Origin: CAG-390 sp045531455
GTDB lineage: Bacteria > Bacillota > Clostridia > Oscillospirales > CAG-272
NCBI GenBank assembly: GCA_045531455.1
Contig: JAZSEA010000058.1
Span: 1 to 52,032 of the forward strand
Reading direction: 5' to 3'
DNA length: 52,032 nt
Numbering within the stretch: position 1 is the first letter of the stretch; every line of letters begins with the position of its first letter. The notes under the pieces were generated by a model. The model was not told the origin of the DNA and searched no databases. It saw only the letters and a list, made by a program, of their open reading frames with translations. Below, in pieces: positions 1 through 8,696 of the stretch. The position numbers and the translations under genes are program-made.

Positions 1-20
1 ATATTTTTTAAAGTAAAAAC

Positions 21-50
21 CGGGGGGGGACCCGCGCAACCGCCCCCCCG
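21..50. repeat. G-run/C-run inverted repeat at the window start
   Basis: A run of eight G (22-29) after an A-rich stretch is followed by a run of seven C ending at 49, giving an 8-bp G:C stem (CGGGGGGG with CCCCCCCG) around a loop of about 14 nt. No T tract follows, so it is not a standard terminator. It lies upstream of the thrS leader repeats, and the gene it may follow is outside the window. It could also be a difficult sequencing or assembly spot. Confidence 0.5.
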
Positions 51-83
51 CCGCCATCATAATGCCGTGGGGGCGCTGTTTGA

Positions 84-226
84 GTGAAAAGTGAAAAATG
101 GAAAGTGAAAAGTGTCGGAAACTTTTTTCGCTTTGCTCAAAAAGTATTTTATTTAAATAATTTCCGAACAAAGTGAGAAAATTTTCCTTAACTTTACACT
201 TTCCACTTTACACTTTCCACTTTTCT
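84..226. repeat. AGTG-unit inverted repeat upstream of thrS
   Basis: The left arm (84-114) is built of GTGAAAA/GTGGAAA-type units of about 7-8 nt. The right arm (193-226) carries the complementary CACTTTC/CACTTTA units. Between the arms is an A/T-rich core with a small stem (ACTTTTT near 121 with AAAAAGT near 139) whose loop reads CGCTTTGCTC. The same design recurs at 2254-2311 and 38515-38775. It fills most of the region upstream of thrS; I see no T-box leader there. Confidence 0.6.
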
Positions 227-274
227 CCCCTCGCCATATATAAAACAGAAATTTATTATTATAGGAGAAATAAA

Positions 275-2209
275 ATGAACGTAAAAATCAATGCTATCGA
301 TTATTCGGTAGAAAACGCATCCACGGTTTTTGAAGCCGCTTCCGCGGCAGGCGTTGTTGCCCGCGAGCACATCGCCGCAAAGGTAAACGGTGTCGTTTCG
401 GCAATGTCGGCTCCCATCAAGGAAGGCGACGAGATCGTTCTTCTCACCTTCGCCGATGAAGAGGGCAAGAAGGTCTACCGCCATACCGCATCCCACATTC
501 TCGCACAGGCCGTAAAGAGACTCTATCCCGAGACCAAGCTTACCATCGGTCCGGCAGTTGACAACGGCTACTACTATGACTTCGACAGCGAGATCTCCTT
601 CACCCAGGATATCCTCAAGGCTATCGAGTCGGAGATGAAGAAGATCATGCGCGAAAACTTGCGCATTGAGCGTTTTGAGCTCCCCCGCGAGGAGGCTATC
701 GCACTTATGACCGAAAAGAACGAGCCCTACAAGGTTCAGCTCATCGAGGAGCTTCCCGAAGACGCTGTTATCAGCTTCTACCGCCAGGGCGAGTTCGTTG
801 ACCTCTGCGCAGGCCCCCACCTCTTCTCGACCGCCGCTGTAAGAGCCGTAAAGCTCACTCAGTGCACGGGCGCATATTGGAAGGGCGATCAGAATAATAA
901 GATGCTTCAGCGTGTTTACGGTATCGCATATCCCTCGAAGGAAGAGATGAACGCATACCTCACCGCAGTTGAAGAGGCTAAGAAGCGCGACCACAACAAG
1001 ATCGGACGTGAGCTTGAATATTTCACCACCGTTGACTGCATCGGTCAGGGCCTTCCCATTATGCTCCCCAAGGGCGCAAGAACCATCCAGATCCTCCAGA
1101 GATTCGTTGAGGACGAGGAGAGAAGACGCGGCTGTCAGCTTACCAAGACCCCTCTTATGGCAAAGCGCGACCTTTACCGCATTTCGGGTCACTGGGATCA
1201 CTACCTTGACGGTATGTTCATCATCGGCGATCCCCACGACGAGACCAAGGAATGCCTTGCAATGCGTCCTATGACCTGCCCCTTCCAGTATCAGGTTTTC
1301 CTCAATAAGAAGCGTTCATACCGCGATCTTCCCATGCGACTGACCGAGACCTCCACTCTCTTCCGTAACGAGGATTCGGGCGAGATGCACGGTCTTATCC
1401 GTGTCCGTCAGTTCACCATTTCCGAGGGTCACTACATCCTTTGCCCCGATCAGCTTGAGGAAGAATTCCGCGGCTGTCTCGAGCTTGCAAACTATATGCT
1501 CAAGGCTGTCGGACTTGACGGCGACGTAAGCTACCGCTTCTCGCAGTGGGTTCCCAACCGTACCGATAAGTACGAGGGCACTCCCGAGCAGTGGGAAGAG
1601 GCACAGGGCGTAATGAAGCAGATCCTCGACAATATCGGCCTCAAGTACTCGATCGGTATCGACGAGGCGGCGTTCTACGGTCCTAAGCTCGACATCCAGA
1701 TCAAGAACGTACACGGCAAGGAAGATACCCTTATCACCATTCAGATCGATATGCTTCTCGCTAAGAAGTTCGGTATGGAATACACCGACTCGAACGACCA
1801 GCGCGTTACTCCTTACATCATCCACAGAACCTCTCTCGGATGCTACGAGCGTACACTCGCTCTCGTACTCGAGAAGTTTGCGGGCGCACTTCCTCTCTGG
1901 ATGGCTCCCGAGCAGGTTCGCGTGCTTCCCATCGGCGTTGAGCACGAGGAGTATGCAAAGAGTGTACGTGAGAGACTCGAGGCTGCGGGCATCCGTACCG
2001 CGGTTGGCGCGAGGAACGAGAAGATCGGCTACAAGATCCGTCAGTCACAGCTCGAAAAGGTTCCCTATATGCTCGTCGTCGGCGAGAAGGAAGCCGCAGA
2101 GGGCAAGGTTGCCGTACGTAACCGCGGCGGCGTAGACCTCGGCGCAGTAAGCGTTGACGAGTTCATGCTCAAGGCACTTGAGGAGATCAGAACTCTTAAG
2201 CTTGACTAA
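275..2209 (+). CDS. thrS: threonyl-tRNA synthetase
   Basis: Charges tRNA-Thr with threonine in the cytoplasm. The 644-residue length is typical of bacterial ThrRS. Visible in order are an N-terminal TGS domain (about 1-60), the editing domain with HTASH and CAGPH metal-binding motifs, the class II catalytic core and a C-terminal anticodon-binding domain. In the core, zinc ligands are expected in MRPMTCP, in the His of FTISEGH and in the His of YIIHRTSLG. The motif 2 region reads FRNEDSGEMHGL and motif 3 contains GCYERTLALV. The ATG at 275 is chosen because AGGAGA lies seven bases upstream and the product begins directly with the TGS fold. An in-frame ATG-initiated extension upstream would run through the leader repeats. 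Monocistronic, ending at a strong terminator. Confidence 0.97.
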   Translation: MNVKINAIDYSVENASTVFEAASAAGVVAREHIAAKVNGVVSAMSAPIKEGDEIVLLTFADEEGKKVYRHTASHILAQAVKRLYPETKLTIGPAVDNGYYYDFDSEISFTQDILKAIESEMKKIMRENLRIERFELPREEAIALMTEKNEPYKVQLIEELPEDAVISFYRQGEFVDLCAGPHLFSTAAVRAVKLTQCTGAYWKGDQNNKMLQRVYGIAYPSKEEMNAYLTAVEEAKKRDHNKIGRELEYFTTVDCIGQGLPIMLPKGARTIQILQRFVEDEERRRGCQLTKTPLMAKRDLYRISGHWDHYLDGMFIIGDPHDETKECLAMRPMTCPFQYQVFLNKKRSYRDLPMRLTETSTLFRNEDSGEMHGLIRVRQFTISEGHYILCPDQLEEEFRGCLELANYMLKAVGLDGDVSYRFSQWVPNRTDKYEGTPEQWEEAQGVMKQILDNIGLKYSIGIDEAAFYGPKLDIQIKNVHGKEDTLITIQIDMLLAKKFGMEYTDSNDQRVTPYIIHRTSLGCYERTLALVLEKFAGALPLWMAPEQVRVLPIGVEHEEYAKSVRERLEAAGIRTAVGARNEKIGYKIRQSQLEKVPYMLVVGEKEAAEGKVAVRNRGGVDLGAVSVDEFMLKALEEIRTLKLD

Positions 2210-2221
2210 TTGATTTTATAG

Positions 2222-2253
2222 AAAAACCACCTCGCTTGTGCGGGGTGGTTTTT
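2222..2253 (+). terminator. rho-independent terminator of thrS
   Basis: AAAAACCACC pairs with GGTGGTTTTT, with further CGC/GCG pairing inside and a T tract within the 3' arm. It begins 12 bases after the thrS stop codon. Confidence 0.85.
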
Positions 2254-2311
2254 GAGTGCAGAGTGCAGAGTGCAGAGTTATGGTGAATTTCCTCGCGTTG
2301 CTCGGAAATTT
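2254..2311. repeat. GAGTGCA tandem repeat plus hairpin
   Basis: About three copies of GAGTGCA (2254-2278) are followed by a hairpin, AATTTCC (2287-2293) with GGAAATT (2304-2310), whose loop is TCGCGTTGCTC. The loop resembles the CGCTTTGCTC loop in the repeat upstream of thrS. It lies between the thrS terminator and the stop codon of the convergent lipoprotein gene. Confidence 0.6.
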
Positions 2312-2318
2312 CCGATTT

Positions 2319-3695
2319 TTATTTCCAACTGATCTCTTTAAGCACGGGAATAAAGTTATCCCTTTCGGTCTGTGTCTCCTTAACCTCCGCGCCGGATGTG
2401 GGGGAGTAGAAATACTGATAGCAGAAGTACGCGACGCCGATACATTTATCGAGGCTTTCGGTGTGCTCGAGGCAACGCTTGAGGATGTCCTTGTGTTCTG
2501 CCCACTCATTCTTGCCACTGCCGGCGTAGTTGTCCGTGCCGGATTTTGCCTTTCCGAGCGTCATACCGATCACCATTTTGACCTTGTCGGTCTTGATGAT
2601 GTCGGAGAAAGTCTTGCAGACCTTGACAAAATCGTAATTCTGATGCTCAAGTCCGAAATAGACCTGCGGGCAGATGTAATCTATGTAGCCCTCGCAGGCG
2701 CACCAGGTGTCAACGTCGGCACCGTCGCGGCGGACGTTGTTGATGTTGCCCGCGGGGCTGATTCCGAAGATCATATCGGGATTGACCGACTTCGTCATTT
2801 CCCAGAGTCCCGAAACGAGCAGATTGAGATTCTCCTTGCGGAAGTCCTCCTGCGACTTCTTGCCGCCGTTTGCCTTGTATTCCTTGTATGCCGCGGCGTC
2901 GAAGGAGGTCTCGGTGGTGGGGTAGAAGTAGTCGTCCATATGAAGTCCGTCAACTTCATATTTGAGCAGAATTTCTCGCGCGCCGTTTATAATAAGATTG
3001 CGTACGTCCTCATATGCGGGGTTGAGATAGTAATTCGAGCCGTTCGCAACGACGTATTTGCCCTTGGTCTCCTTATCCTTGTACCACTGCTTGATAAGGT
3101 AATCGTTCGATACCGAAGCGATCTCGCTTGTTGTCATCGCGCGCATCGGGTTGATCCAAGCTTGAACCGAGAGCTTGCGTTCGTGCGCTTCCTCGATCAT
3201 AATGGCAAAGGGATCGTATGCCGCCTTTTTGCCGTAGCTTCCGACAACATATTTTGACATCGGATAGTATTCCGAGGGATACATACTGTCGGCATTCGGG
3301 CGTACCTGAACGATGACGGTGTTGAAGCCGTTCGCGGCGACGTTGTCAAGGATCTTGTCGAGCATCTTGCGGTAGTTTGCCTCGCTCGTTTGCGCTCCTC
3401 CCGAGCAGTAAACGCTGTTCAGATCGAACTGTGAGAGCCAGATGGCTTTGATATCCTCGTAGTTGAGGGGAGTGTAGGGATTTGTCATTACTTCCATTTC
3501 TTCGGTTGTAACCTCCTCTGTGGTTTCTTCTTCCGTTGTAGCTTCTGCGGTCGTTTCGACTGTATCCGCTTCAGTCGGCTCGGGTGTGACGTCAGCCTCG
3601 ATCGCCGAGGTCTCGCTGTCACCTGCGGGTGTGCATCCCGATAAGGTGATAAGTGCCAATGCAACCGCCAATATTTTTATAAGCTTATATTTCAT
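2319..3695 (-). CDS. lipoprotein of the glycosyl-hydrolase-like 10 (GHL10/DUF187) family
   Basis: A secreted, membrane-anchored protein probably acting on glycans at the cell surface; the substrate is unknown. It has a lipoprotein signal with lipobox LSGC, then a linker rich in Thr and Glu (about residues 25-65), then a (beta/alpha)8-type GHL10 domain beginning at YTPLNYEDIKAIWLSQ and running to about residue 400. Typical family patterns are GFNTVIVQVRPNADS, QAWINPMR and DGLHMDDYFYP. Two adjacent ATG codons occur at 3698 and 3695. GGAGG sits only three bases from the first but six from the second, so 3695 is preferred (458 residues). It is convergent with thrS and divergent from the ABC exporter operon. 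Confidence 0.85.
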   Translation of the reverse strand: MKYKLIKILAVALALITLSGCTPAGDSETSAIEADVTPEPTEADTVETTAEATTEEETTEEVTTEEMEVMTNPYTPLNYEDIKAIWLSQFDLNSVYCSGGAQTSEANYRKMLDKILDNVAANGFNTVIVQVRPNADSMYPSEYYPMSKYVVGSYGKKAAYDPFAIMIEEAHERKLSVQAWINPMRAMTTSEIASVSNDYLIKQWYKDKETKGKYVVANGSNYYLNPAYEDVRNLIINGAREILLKYEVDGLHMDDYFYPTTETSFDAAAYKEYKANGGKKSQEDFRKENLNLLVSGLWEMTKSVNPDMIFGISPAGNINNVRRDGADVDTWCACEGYIDYICPQVYFGLEHQNYDFVKVCKTFSDIIKTDKVKMVIGMTLGKAKSGTDNYAGSGKNEWAEHKDILKRCLEHTESLDKCIGVAYFCYQYFYSPTSGAEVKETQTERDNFIPVLKEISWK

Positions 3696-3725
3696 CATTT
3701 TCCTCCGTGTGGTAATACTGATTAT

Positions 3726-3754
3726 ATTTTATATCAATTATGCGGAAAAGTCAA
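3726..3754 (-). promoter_or_regulatory. promoter of the GHL10 lipoprotein gene
   Basis: On the minus strand, TTGACT (3754-3749) is separated by 17 bp from TAAAAT (3731-3726), about 30 bp upstream of the start codon. Confidence 0.5.
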
Positions 3755-3802
3755 TAGAAAAGTCGATTTATGCAGATTTTGCCTTTGATCTTGCTTTGGG
3801 TC

Positions 3803-3831
3803 TTGAAATTACACAATAAATATGATATAAT
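3803..3831 (+). promoter_or_regulatory. promoter of the ABC exporter operon
   Basis: TTGAAA (3803-3808), a 17-bp spacer and TATAAT (3826-3831), 36 bp upstream of the start codon. Confidence 0.65.
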
Positions 3832-3867
3832 AAATATTTGTAAAATAACATTTCAAGAGAGAAAAAA

Positions 3868-5592
3868 ATGAAAAAATTATGGAAGTACACAAAGGGATAC
3901 AGACGGCAGACCTTCGCCGCACCCTTTATGAAGCTCGGAGAGGCTCTGCTTGAGCTTTTCGTTCCTCTGCTCGTTGCCGAGATCATCGACAAGGGCGTCG
4001 GCGAGGGCGGCGACAGCGCGCTTGTATGGCGTATGTGCGGACTCATGGTCCTCTGCGGCACCGTCGGAATGATAATCTCGCTGACGTCGCAGTATTTTTC
4101 GGCTCAGGCGGCTGTCGGCTTTTCCTGCGCATTGCGCCGCGATCTCTTCAAGCATACCCTATATCTGCCCCGTGCGGAGTCGGATAAAGCGGGCGCATCG
4201 GCTCTGCTTACGAGACTCACCGCCGACGTTGACCGTCTGCAGAATGGCATCAATCTCGGTCTGCGTCTGCTCCTTCGTTCGCCCTTCATCGTTTTCGGCG
4301 CGGTATTTATGGCATACCTGACCGACCCCGAAATGTCGCTGATCTTTGCGCTTTCGGTACCGGCACTCGCTGTGGTTGTCTTTGCCATTATTCTTCTCGG
4401 TATCCCGATGTTTGCGAAGGTTCAGTCAAAGCTCGACAGACTCACACGCCACACGCGCGATAATCTACGCGGTGTCCGCGTTATCCGTGCGTTCAATCAC
4501 GAAAACGAGCAGGTAGAATACTTTGACGAGGCAAACGACTCGCACGCGAAGGAGACCATCTTTGCGGGCAGAATATCCTCGCTTCTCAATCCTCTGACCT
4601 ACGTTATCGTCAATATTGCGATCATTATGATCGTCAAAAACGGCGGACTTGCCGTTGATTCGGGCAGACTTACGCAGGGTCAGATCATCGCGCTCTATAA
4701 CTATATGTCGCAGATCCTCGTTGAGCTTGTCAAGCTTGCAAACCTCATCGTAACGCTGACCAAGGCGGGCGCGTGCGCAAAGAGAATAACGGGCGTTCTC
4801 TCTATGCCGCTTGAGAGCGACGAGGAGCACGAGACGGTCGAGATCGACGAGACCGCACCCGCGATCGAGTTTCGCTCGGCATCCTTCCGCTATCGCGACA
4901 GCAAGGGCGATTCGCTGACCGATATCAGCTTCCGTCTTGACGGCGGCAAGCGTCTCGGTGTCCTCGGCGGTACGGGCTCGGGTAAGACTACACTTGTTGA
5001 TCTCATCCCGAGATTCTATGACGTTACGGGAGGCGAAGTTCTTATTTACGGCAAGAACGTCAAGGACTATCCCGTAATGGATCTGCGCAAGCTTATTGCA
5101 GTTGTACCGCAGTCCTCGCATCTTTTTGCGGGTACTGTTGCTGAAAATATGCGTTGGGGCAACCCGAACGCGACGGATGACGATATCCGTGCCGCCCTCG
5201 ATGCTGCGGGCGCACTCGACTTCGTCCTTACAAAAGAGGGCGGCATCGAGGCTCGCGTTGAAGCGAGAGGTGCAAACTTCTCGGGCGGTCAGAGACAGCG
5301 TCTCGCGATCGCACGCGCTCTTGTCCGTAAGCCGAAGATCCTCATTCTCGACGATAGCTTCTCGGCTCTCGACTACGCGACCGACCTGCTTGTCAGAAGC
5401 AATATCGCAAAGCTCGAGGATACTCCCGCAACCGTTATAATCTCGCAGAGACCCTCTGCGGTCAAGGACTGCGACTGTATCGTTGTTCTCGATGACGGTG
5501 CATCCGCGGGTGTCGGTACTCACAGCGAGCTTATGGAAGACTGCGCCGTTTACCGCGAGACCTACGCAACACAGTACGGAGGTGAAAACTGA
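3868..5592 (+). CDS. heterodimeric ABC exporter, subunit with degenerate ATP site
   Basis: Membrane exporter half-transporter of 574 residues: a six-helix membrane domain (about 1-300) fused to an ATPase domain (about 330-574). Walker A is GGTGSGKTT (about residue 367) and the signature FSGGQRQR is canonical. Two catalytic positions are altered. The residue after the Walker B Asp is Asp instead of Glu (LILDDSFSALD), and the switch His is replaced by Gln (IISQRPSAV). This is the pattern of one subunit of BmrCD- or TM287/288-type heterodimers, in which one composite ATP site is inactive. The partner gene follows with the stop and start sharing one base (TGATG). The substrate cannot be told from sequence; multidrug or lipid export is typical of the family. 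Confidence 0.92.
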   Translation: MKKLWKYTKGYRRQTFAAPFMKLGEALLELFVPLLVAEIIDKGVGEGGDSALVWRMCGLMVLCGTVGMIISLTSQYFSAQAAVGFSCALRRDLFKHTLYLPRAESDKAGASALLTRLTADVDRLQNGINLGLRLLLRSPFIVFGAVFMAYLTDPEMSLIFALSVPALAVVVFAIILLGIPMFAKVQSKLDRLTRHTRDNLRGVRVIRAFNHENEQVEYFDEANDSHAKETIFAGRISSLLNPLTYVIVNIAIIMIVKNGGLAVDSGRLTQGQIIALYNYMSQILVELVKLANLIVTLTKAGACAKRITGVLSMPLESDEEHETVEIDETAPAIEFRSASFRYRDSKGDSLTDISFRLDGGKRLGVLGGTGSGKTTLVDLIPRFYDVTGGEVLIYGKNVKDYPVMDLRKLIAVVPQSSHLFAGTVAENMRWGNPNATDDDIRAALDAAGALDFVLTKEGGIEARVEARGANFSGGQRQRLAIARALVRKPKILILDDSFSALDYATDLLVRSNIAKLEDTPATVIISQRPSAVKDCDCIVVLDDGASAGVGTHSELMEDCAVYRETYATQYGGEN

Positions 5593-7382
5593 TGGCAAAG
5601 AATAAGAAAGCCTCCAAGCTTACAAAGTCTGAGCAGAAGTACGTCATCGGACGACTCCTCGGCTTTGCAAAGAGATTCATCCCTCTTTTCGTGATCGCAT
5701 TCATTTTTGCCGCGGCGTCCGCGCTGATGTCGCATTATATTCCCGTCCTCGTCGGTGACGGCATCGACCTTATCGTTGATAAGGGTCAGGTCGACTTCGA
5801 CGGGATCGCAAAGCTCCTTCCCGTGATCCTCGCGCTGACTGTGGCGGGCGCGGTGCTCGATTGGTTCGTCAGACTCATCGCGACCCGTGCGGGCACGATG
5901 ATCGTCCGCGATATCCGTGCGGAGGCTGTCCGCAAGCTGCAGAAGCTTCCCGTGTCCTACTTTGACAGCAACCCCTCGGGCGATATTCTTTCGCGCATCA
6001 TCGCCGATACGGACCGCCTTTCCGAGGGACTTCTGACGGGTATCATTCAGCTTTATTCGAGCGTGCTCGGAATCGTGATCACACTCGTGTTTATGATAAT
6101 CATCGACTGGAAGGTCGCGCTTATCGTTGCTGTGCTGACTCCTATGTCGATGTTCGTTGCGGGCTTTATCGCATCGAGAACCTTCTCGCTCTTCAAGAAG
6201 AGAACAGAGACCTCTGCCGAGCAGACGGCTCTGATCGATGAATCTGTCGGCGGACGCGACGTTATCACGGCGTTCTCGCATCAGAAGGACAGCCTTGCGG
6301 CATTCGATGAGATCAATGACCGCTACCGCAAGGTAACGACCCGCGCGGTATTCTATTCCTCGCTTACCAACCCCGCAACGAGATTCGTCAACAACCTCGT
6401 TTACTGCGGAGTTGCGCTCGTTTCGGCTCTGCTTTCGATCAGCTCGGGAAGCACGATCTCCGCGGGCGGTATCTCTTGTCTGCTGACCTACGCTTCGAAC
6501 TACGCCAAGCCCTTCAACGAGCTTTCGGGCGTTGTTACAGAGCTTCAATCCTCGCTTGCAAGCGCGCTCCGCGTATTTCAGCTTCTCGATGCCGAGGAGA
6601 TGACTCCCGACACGGAGGATGCCGCAGAGCTCAAGCCCGAGGAGCTTGCGGGCAAGCTCGAGGCACATTCGCTCGCATTCAGCTATACCGACAAGCCTTT
6701 TATGGAGAATATGAATTTCTGGGCAAAGCCGGGTCAGAGAATCGCCATAGTCGGTCCTACGGGATGCGGAAAGACAACGCTTGTCAATCTCTTTATGAGA
6801 TTCTACGAGCCGACGGGCGGCAATATCGAGGTTGACGGCAAGGATATCTCGAAGGTCACACGTAAGAGCCTGCGTTCCTGCTTCGGAATGGTCCTTCAGG
6901 ATACCTGGCTCTCGTCGGGCACTATCCGCGAGAATATCGCAATGGGACGCCCCGACGCTACCGACGAAGAGGTCGAAGCGGCGGCAAGAGCGGCTCACGC
7001 ACATTCCTTCATCAAGCGACTTCCGCAGGGATATGACACTCCCCTCGGCGAGGACGGCGGCAGACTCTCGCAGGGACAAAAACAGCTCCTATGCATCGCC
7101 CGCGTAATGCTTTGTCTGCCCCCGATGCTTATCCTCGATGAGGCAACCTCCTCGATCGACCTTCGCACCGAGATCAAGATCAGCCGCGCATTCGCCGATC
7201 TTATGGAGGGTAGAACCTCATTCATCGTTGCTCATCGCCTTAACACGATCAAGAACGCCGACTGCATCCTCGTTATGCGCGACGGTAAGATCGTCGAGCA
7301 GGGAAACCACGAAGAGCTTATGTCAAAGAACGGCTTCTACGCCGAACTCTATGGAGCACAGTTCAAGCACGTTGGTGCGTAA
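5592..7382 (+). CDS. heterodimeric ABC exporter, catalytically competent subunit
   Basis: Partner of the preceding half-transporter, 596 residues: membrane domain (about 25-330) and ATPase domain (about 360-596). Walker A is GPTGCGKTT (about residue 388), Walker B LILDEATSSID has the catalytic Glu, and the switch His is present in FIVAHRLNTI. Its signature motif is non-canonical (LSQGQKQ). The defects of the two subunits therefore fall in the same composite site: Asp and Gln from the partner, LSQGQ from this one. The other site stays complete. GGAGGTG precedes the ATG, inside the end of the upstream gene, so translation is probably coupled. Confidence 0.92.
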   Translation: MAKNKKASKLTKSEQKYVIGRLLGFAKRFIPLFVIAFIFAAASALMSHYIPVLVGDGIDLIVDKGQVDFDGIAKLLPVILALTVAGAVLDWFVRLIATRAGTMIVRDIRAEAVRKLQKLPVSYFDSNPSGDILSRIIADTDRLSEGLLTGIIQLYSSVLGIVITLVFMIIIDWKVALIVAVLTPMSMFVAGFIASRTFSLFKKRTETSAEQTALIDESVGGRDVITAFSHQKDSLAAFDEINDRYRKVTTRAVFYSSLTNPATRFVNNLVYCGVALVSALLSISSGSTISAGGISCLLTYASNYAKPFNELSGVVTELQSSLASALRVFQLLDAEEMTPDTEDAAELKPEELAGKLEAHSLAFSYTDKPFMENMNFWAKPGQRIAIVGPTGCGKTTLVNLFMRFYEPTGGNIEVDGKDISKVTRKSLRSCFGMVLQDTWLSSGTIRENIAMGRPDATDEEVEAAARAAHAHSFIKRLPQGYDTPLGEDGGRLSQGQKQLLCIARVMLCLPPMLILDEATSSIDLRTEIKISRAFADLMEGRTSFIVAHRLNTIKNADCILVMRDGKIVEQGNHEELMSKNGFYAELYGAQFKHVGA

Positions 7383-7391
7383 ATACAGAAA

Positions 7392-7420
7392 CAAGCAACC
7401 TCCAAAAACGAGGTTGCTTG
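7392..7420 (+). terminator. hairpin after the ABC exporter operon
   Basis: CAAGCAACCTC (7392-7402) pairs perfectly with GAGGTTGCTTG (7410-7420), an 11-bp stem nine bases after the stop codon. The downstream bases (ATCATAGCTTTT) lack a clean T tract, so termination may be weak. Confidence 0.55.
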
Positions 7421-7484
7421 ATCATAGCTTTTCGGTTGGTAATGACTTTGAACAGAATATACACTTGTATTTGTAGGTTGAGAT

Positions 7485-8504
7485 ATGAATAAGAAACTAT
7501 CAGCAATATTTTATGCAATATTAGCGGCTGCATTATATGCAATAAATATACCGTTATCAAAGTTACTGTTAAATTATATTGATCCGACGATGATGGCATC
7601 ATATCTGTATTTGGGCGCGGGTATCGGGGTCGGAATCCTGTTTCTGATAACAAAAAACAAAGACAAAGAAGTATATGAGAATATCACCAAAAATGACTTG
7701 CCAAATATTTTGGGAATGATCGTATTGGATATCGCGGCGCCCATATTACTTATGTTCGGGCTGCTTGACAGCGCATCTTCCAACGCATCCTTGCTGAACA
7801 ATTTTGAAATCGTCTGCACATCCCTTATTGCGTTGTTGGTATTCAAGGAAGCGGTATCCAAGAGAATGTGGCTTGCCGTTTCGCTCATTACAATGTCAAG
7901 CTTTTTTCTGTCATTTGAGGACATATCGACTTTCAAATTCTCGTGGGGGGCAATACTCGTATTATTGGCAACCCTCTGCTGGGGACTTGAAAACAATTGC
8001 ACCAAGAATCTGTCGAAGAAAAATACATATCATATCGTATTTCTTAAAGGTATCTTTTCGGGACTTGGCTCATTGATCGTTGCGTTGAGTATGAGAGAAA
8101 AGTTTGCAATGATCGGGTACTTTGCATTTGCGCTTTTGCTTGGTTTCGTAGCATACGGACTCAGTATATTCTTTTATATTAAGGCTCAGGGCATCATCGG
8201 AGCTTCCAAAACAAGCGCATATTATGCGGTAGCACCCTTTATCGGTACGTGTTTGTCTTTTGTGATTTTCAAGGAAAGACCGACTTTAACATATTTTCTC
8301 GGTCTTGCCATAATGATCTTGGGAACTGTCATAGTGGTTATTGACACGTTGGCAAAGAAGCACAGTCATACGCATAAGCATACCGTTACGCACAGACATA
8401 ACGGCAGGACTCATTCTCATATGATCGAACACGAACATTTACACAGCCATTATCTGTCTGAACAAAAGCATCGACACCGTCATAATAAAGCCGAGATGTG
8501 TTAG
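7485..8504 (+). CDS. EamA/DMT-family permease with histidine-rich C-terminal tail
   Basis: An integral membrane transporter of the drug/metabolite superfamily, with two EamA repeats and about ten hydrophobic segments across residues 5-290. The last 48 or so residues form a cytoplasm- or outside-facing tail with 15 histidines, mostly alternating (HSHTHKH, THRH, HEHLHSH, HRHRH). Such tails bind transition metals in many metal-handling proteins, so metal transport or metal-gated transport is a reasonable guess, but it is inference. Codon use is more A/T-rich than in neighbouring genes, hinting at later acquisition. The ribosome binding site (AGGTTGAG) is weak. It stands alone, between the exporter operon and the hairpin repeat cluster. 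Confidence 0.85.
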   Translation: MNKKLSAIFYAILAAALYAINIPLSKLLLNYIDPTMMASYLYLGAGIGVGILFLITKNKDKEVYENITKNDLPNILGMIVLDIAAPILLMFGLLDSASSNASLLNNFEIVCTSLIALLVFKEAVSKRMWLAVSLITMSSFFLSFEDISTFKFSWGAILVLLATLCWGLENNCTKNLSKKNTYHIVFLKGIFSGLGSLIVALSMREKFAMIGYFAFALLLGFVAYGLSIFFYIKAQGIIGASKTSAYYAVAPFIGTCLSFVIFKERPTLTYFLGLAIMILGTVIVVIDTLAKKHSHTHKHTVTHRHNGRTHSHMIEHEHLHSHYLSEQKHRHRHNKAEMC

Positions 8505-8554
8505 AATCATCCGGGCTAAACAATAATAACGTTTCCCGTTCGGTTAAATAAATG

Positions 8555-8696
8555 AAATTTGCCTCGGGCAAATTTCTACCTCAACCTTTCGCTGAAAGCG
8601 AAAGATTTCACTCGCACCAAGTGCGGATTTCACCTTGCTTCAGCAAGATTTCACATTTCGCCGGCGGCGAAATATTTCACTGCGAAGCCCGACGGG
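8555..8696. repeat. array of short hairpins separated by ATTTCAC
   Basis: Consecutive small perfect stems with 2-5-nt loops: 8555-8575 (AAATTTGCC stem), 8586-8604 (CTTTCGCT), 8613-8625 (CGCAC), 8634-8647 (CTTGCT), 8655-8673 (ATTTCGCC) and 8688-8696 (CCC/GGG). The spacer ATTTCAC recurs exactly at 8605, 8627, 8648 and 8674. The stems differ in sequence while the spacer is constant. No open reading frame covers the array. It occupies part of the 578-bp non-coding region between the EamA gene and the phosphoesterase gene. Confidence 0.8.

Noticed and set aside
1..274. T-box leader for thrS
   Set aside because: T-box control would be expected in Firmicutes, but there is no AGGGTGGNACCGCG-type sequence; the region is filled with AGTG-unit repeats.
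2256..3257. Plus-strand reading frame of 333 codons opposite the GHL10 lipoprotein
   Set aside because: No Shine-Dalgarno sequence and no domain; the minus strand carries a signal peptide, lipobox and family motifs.
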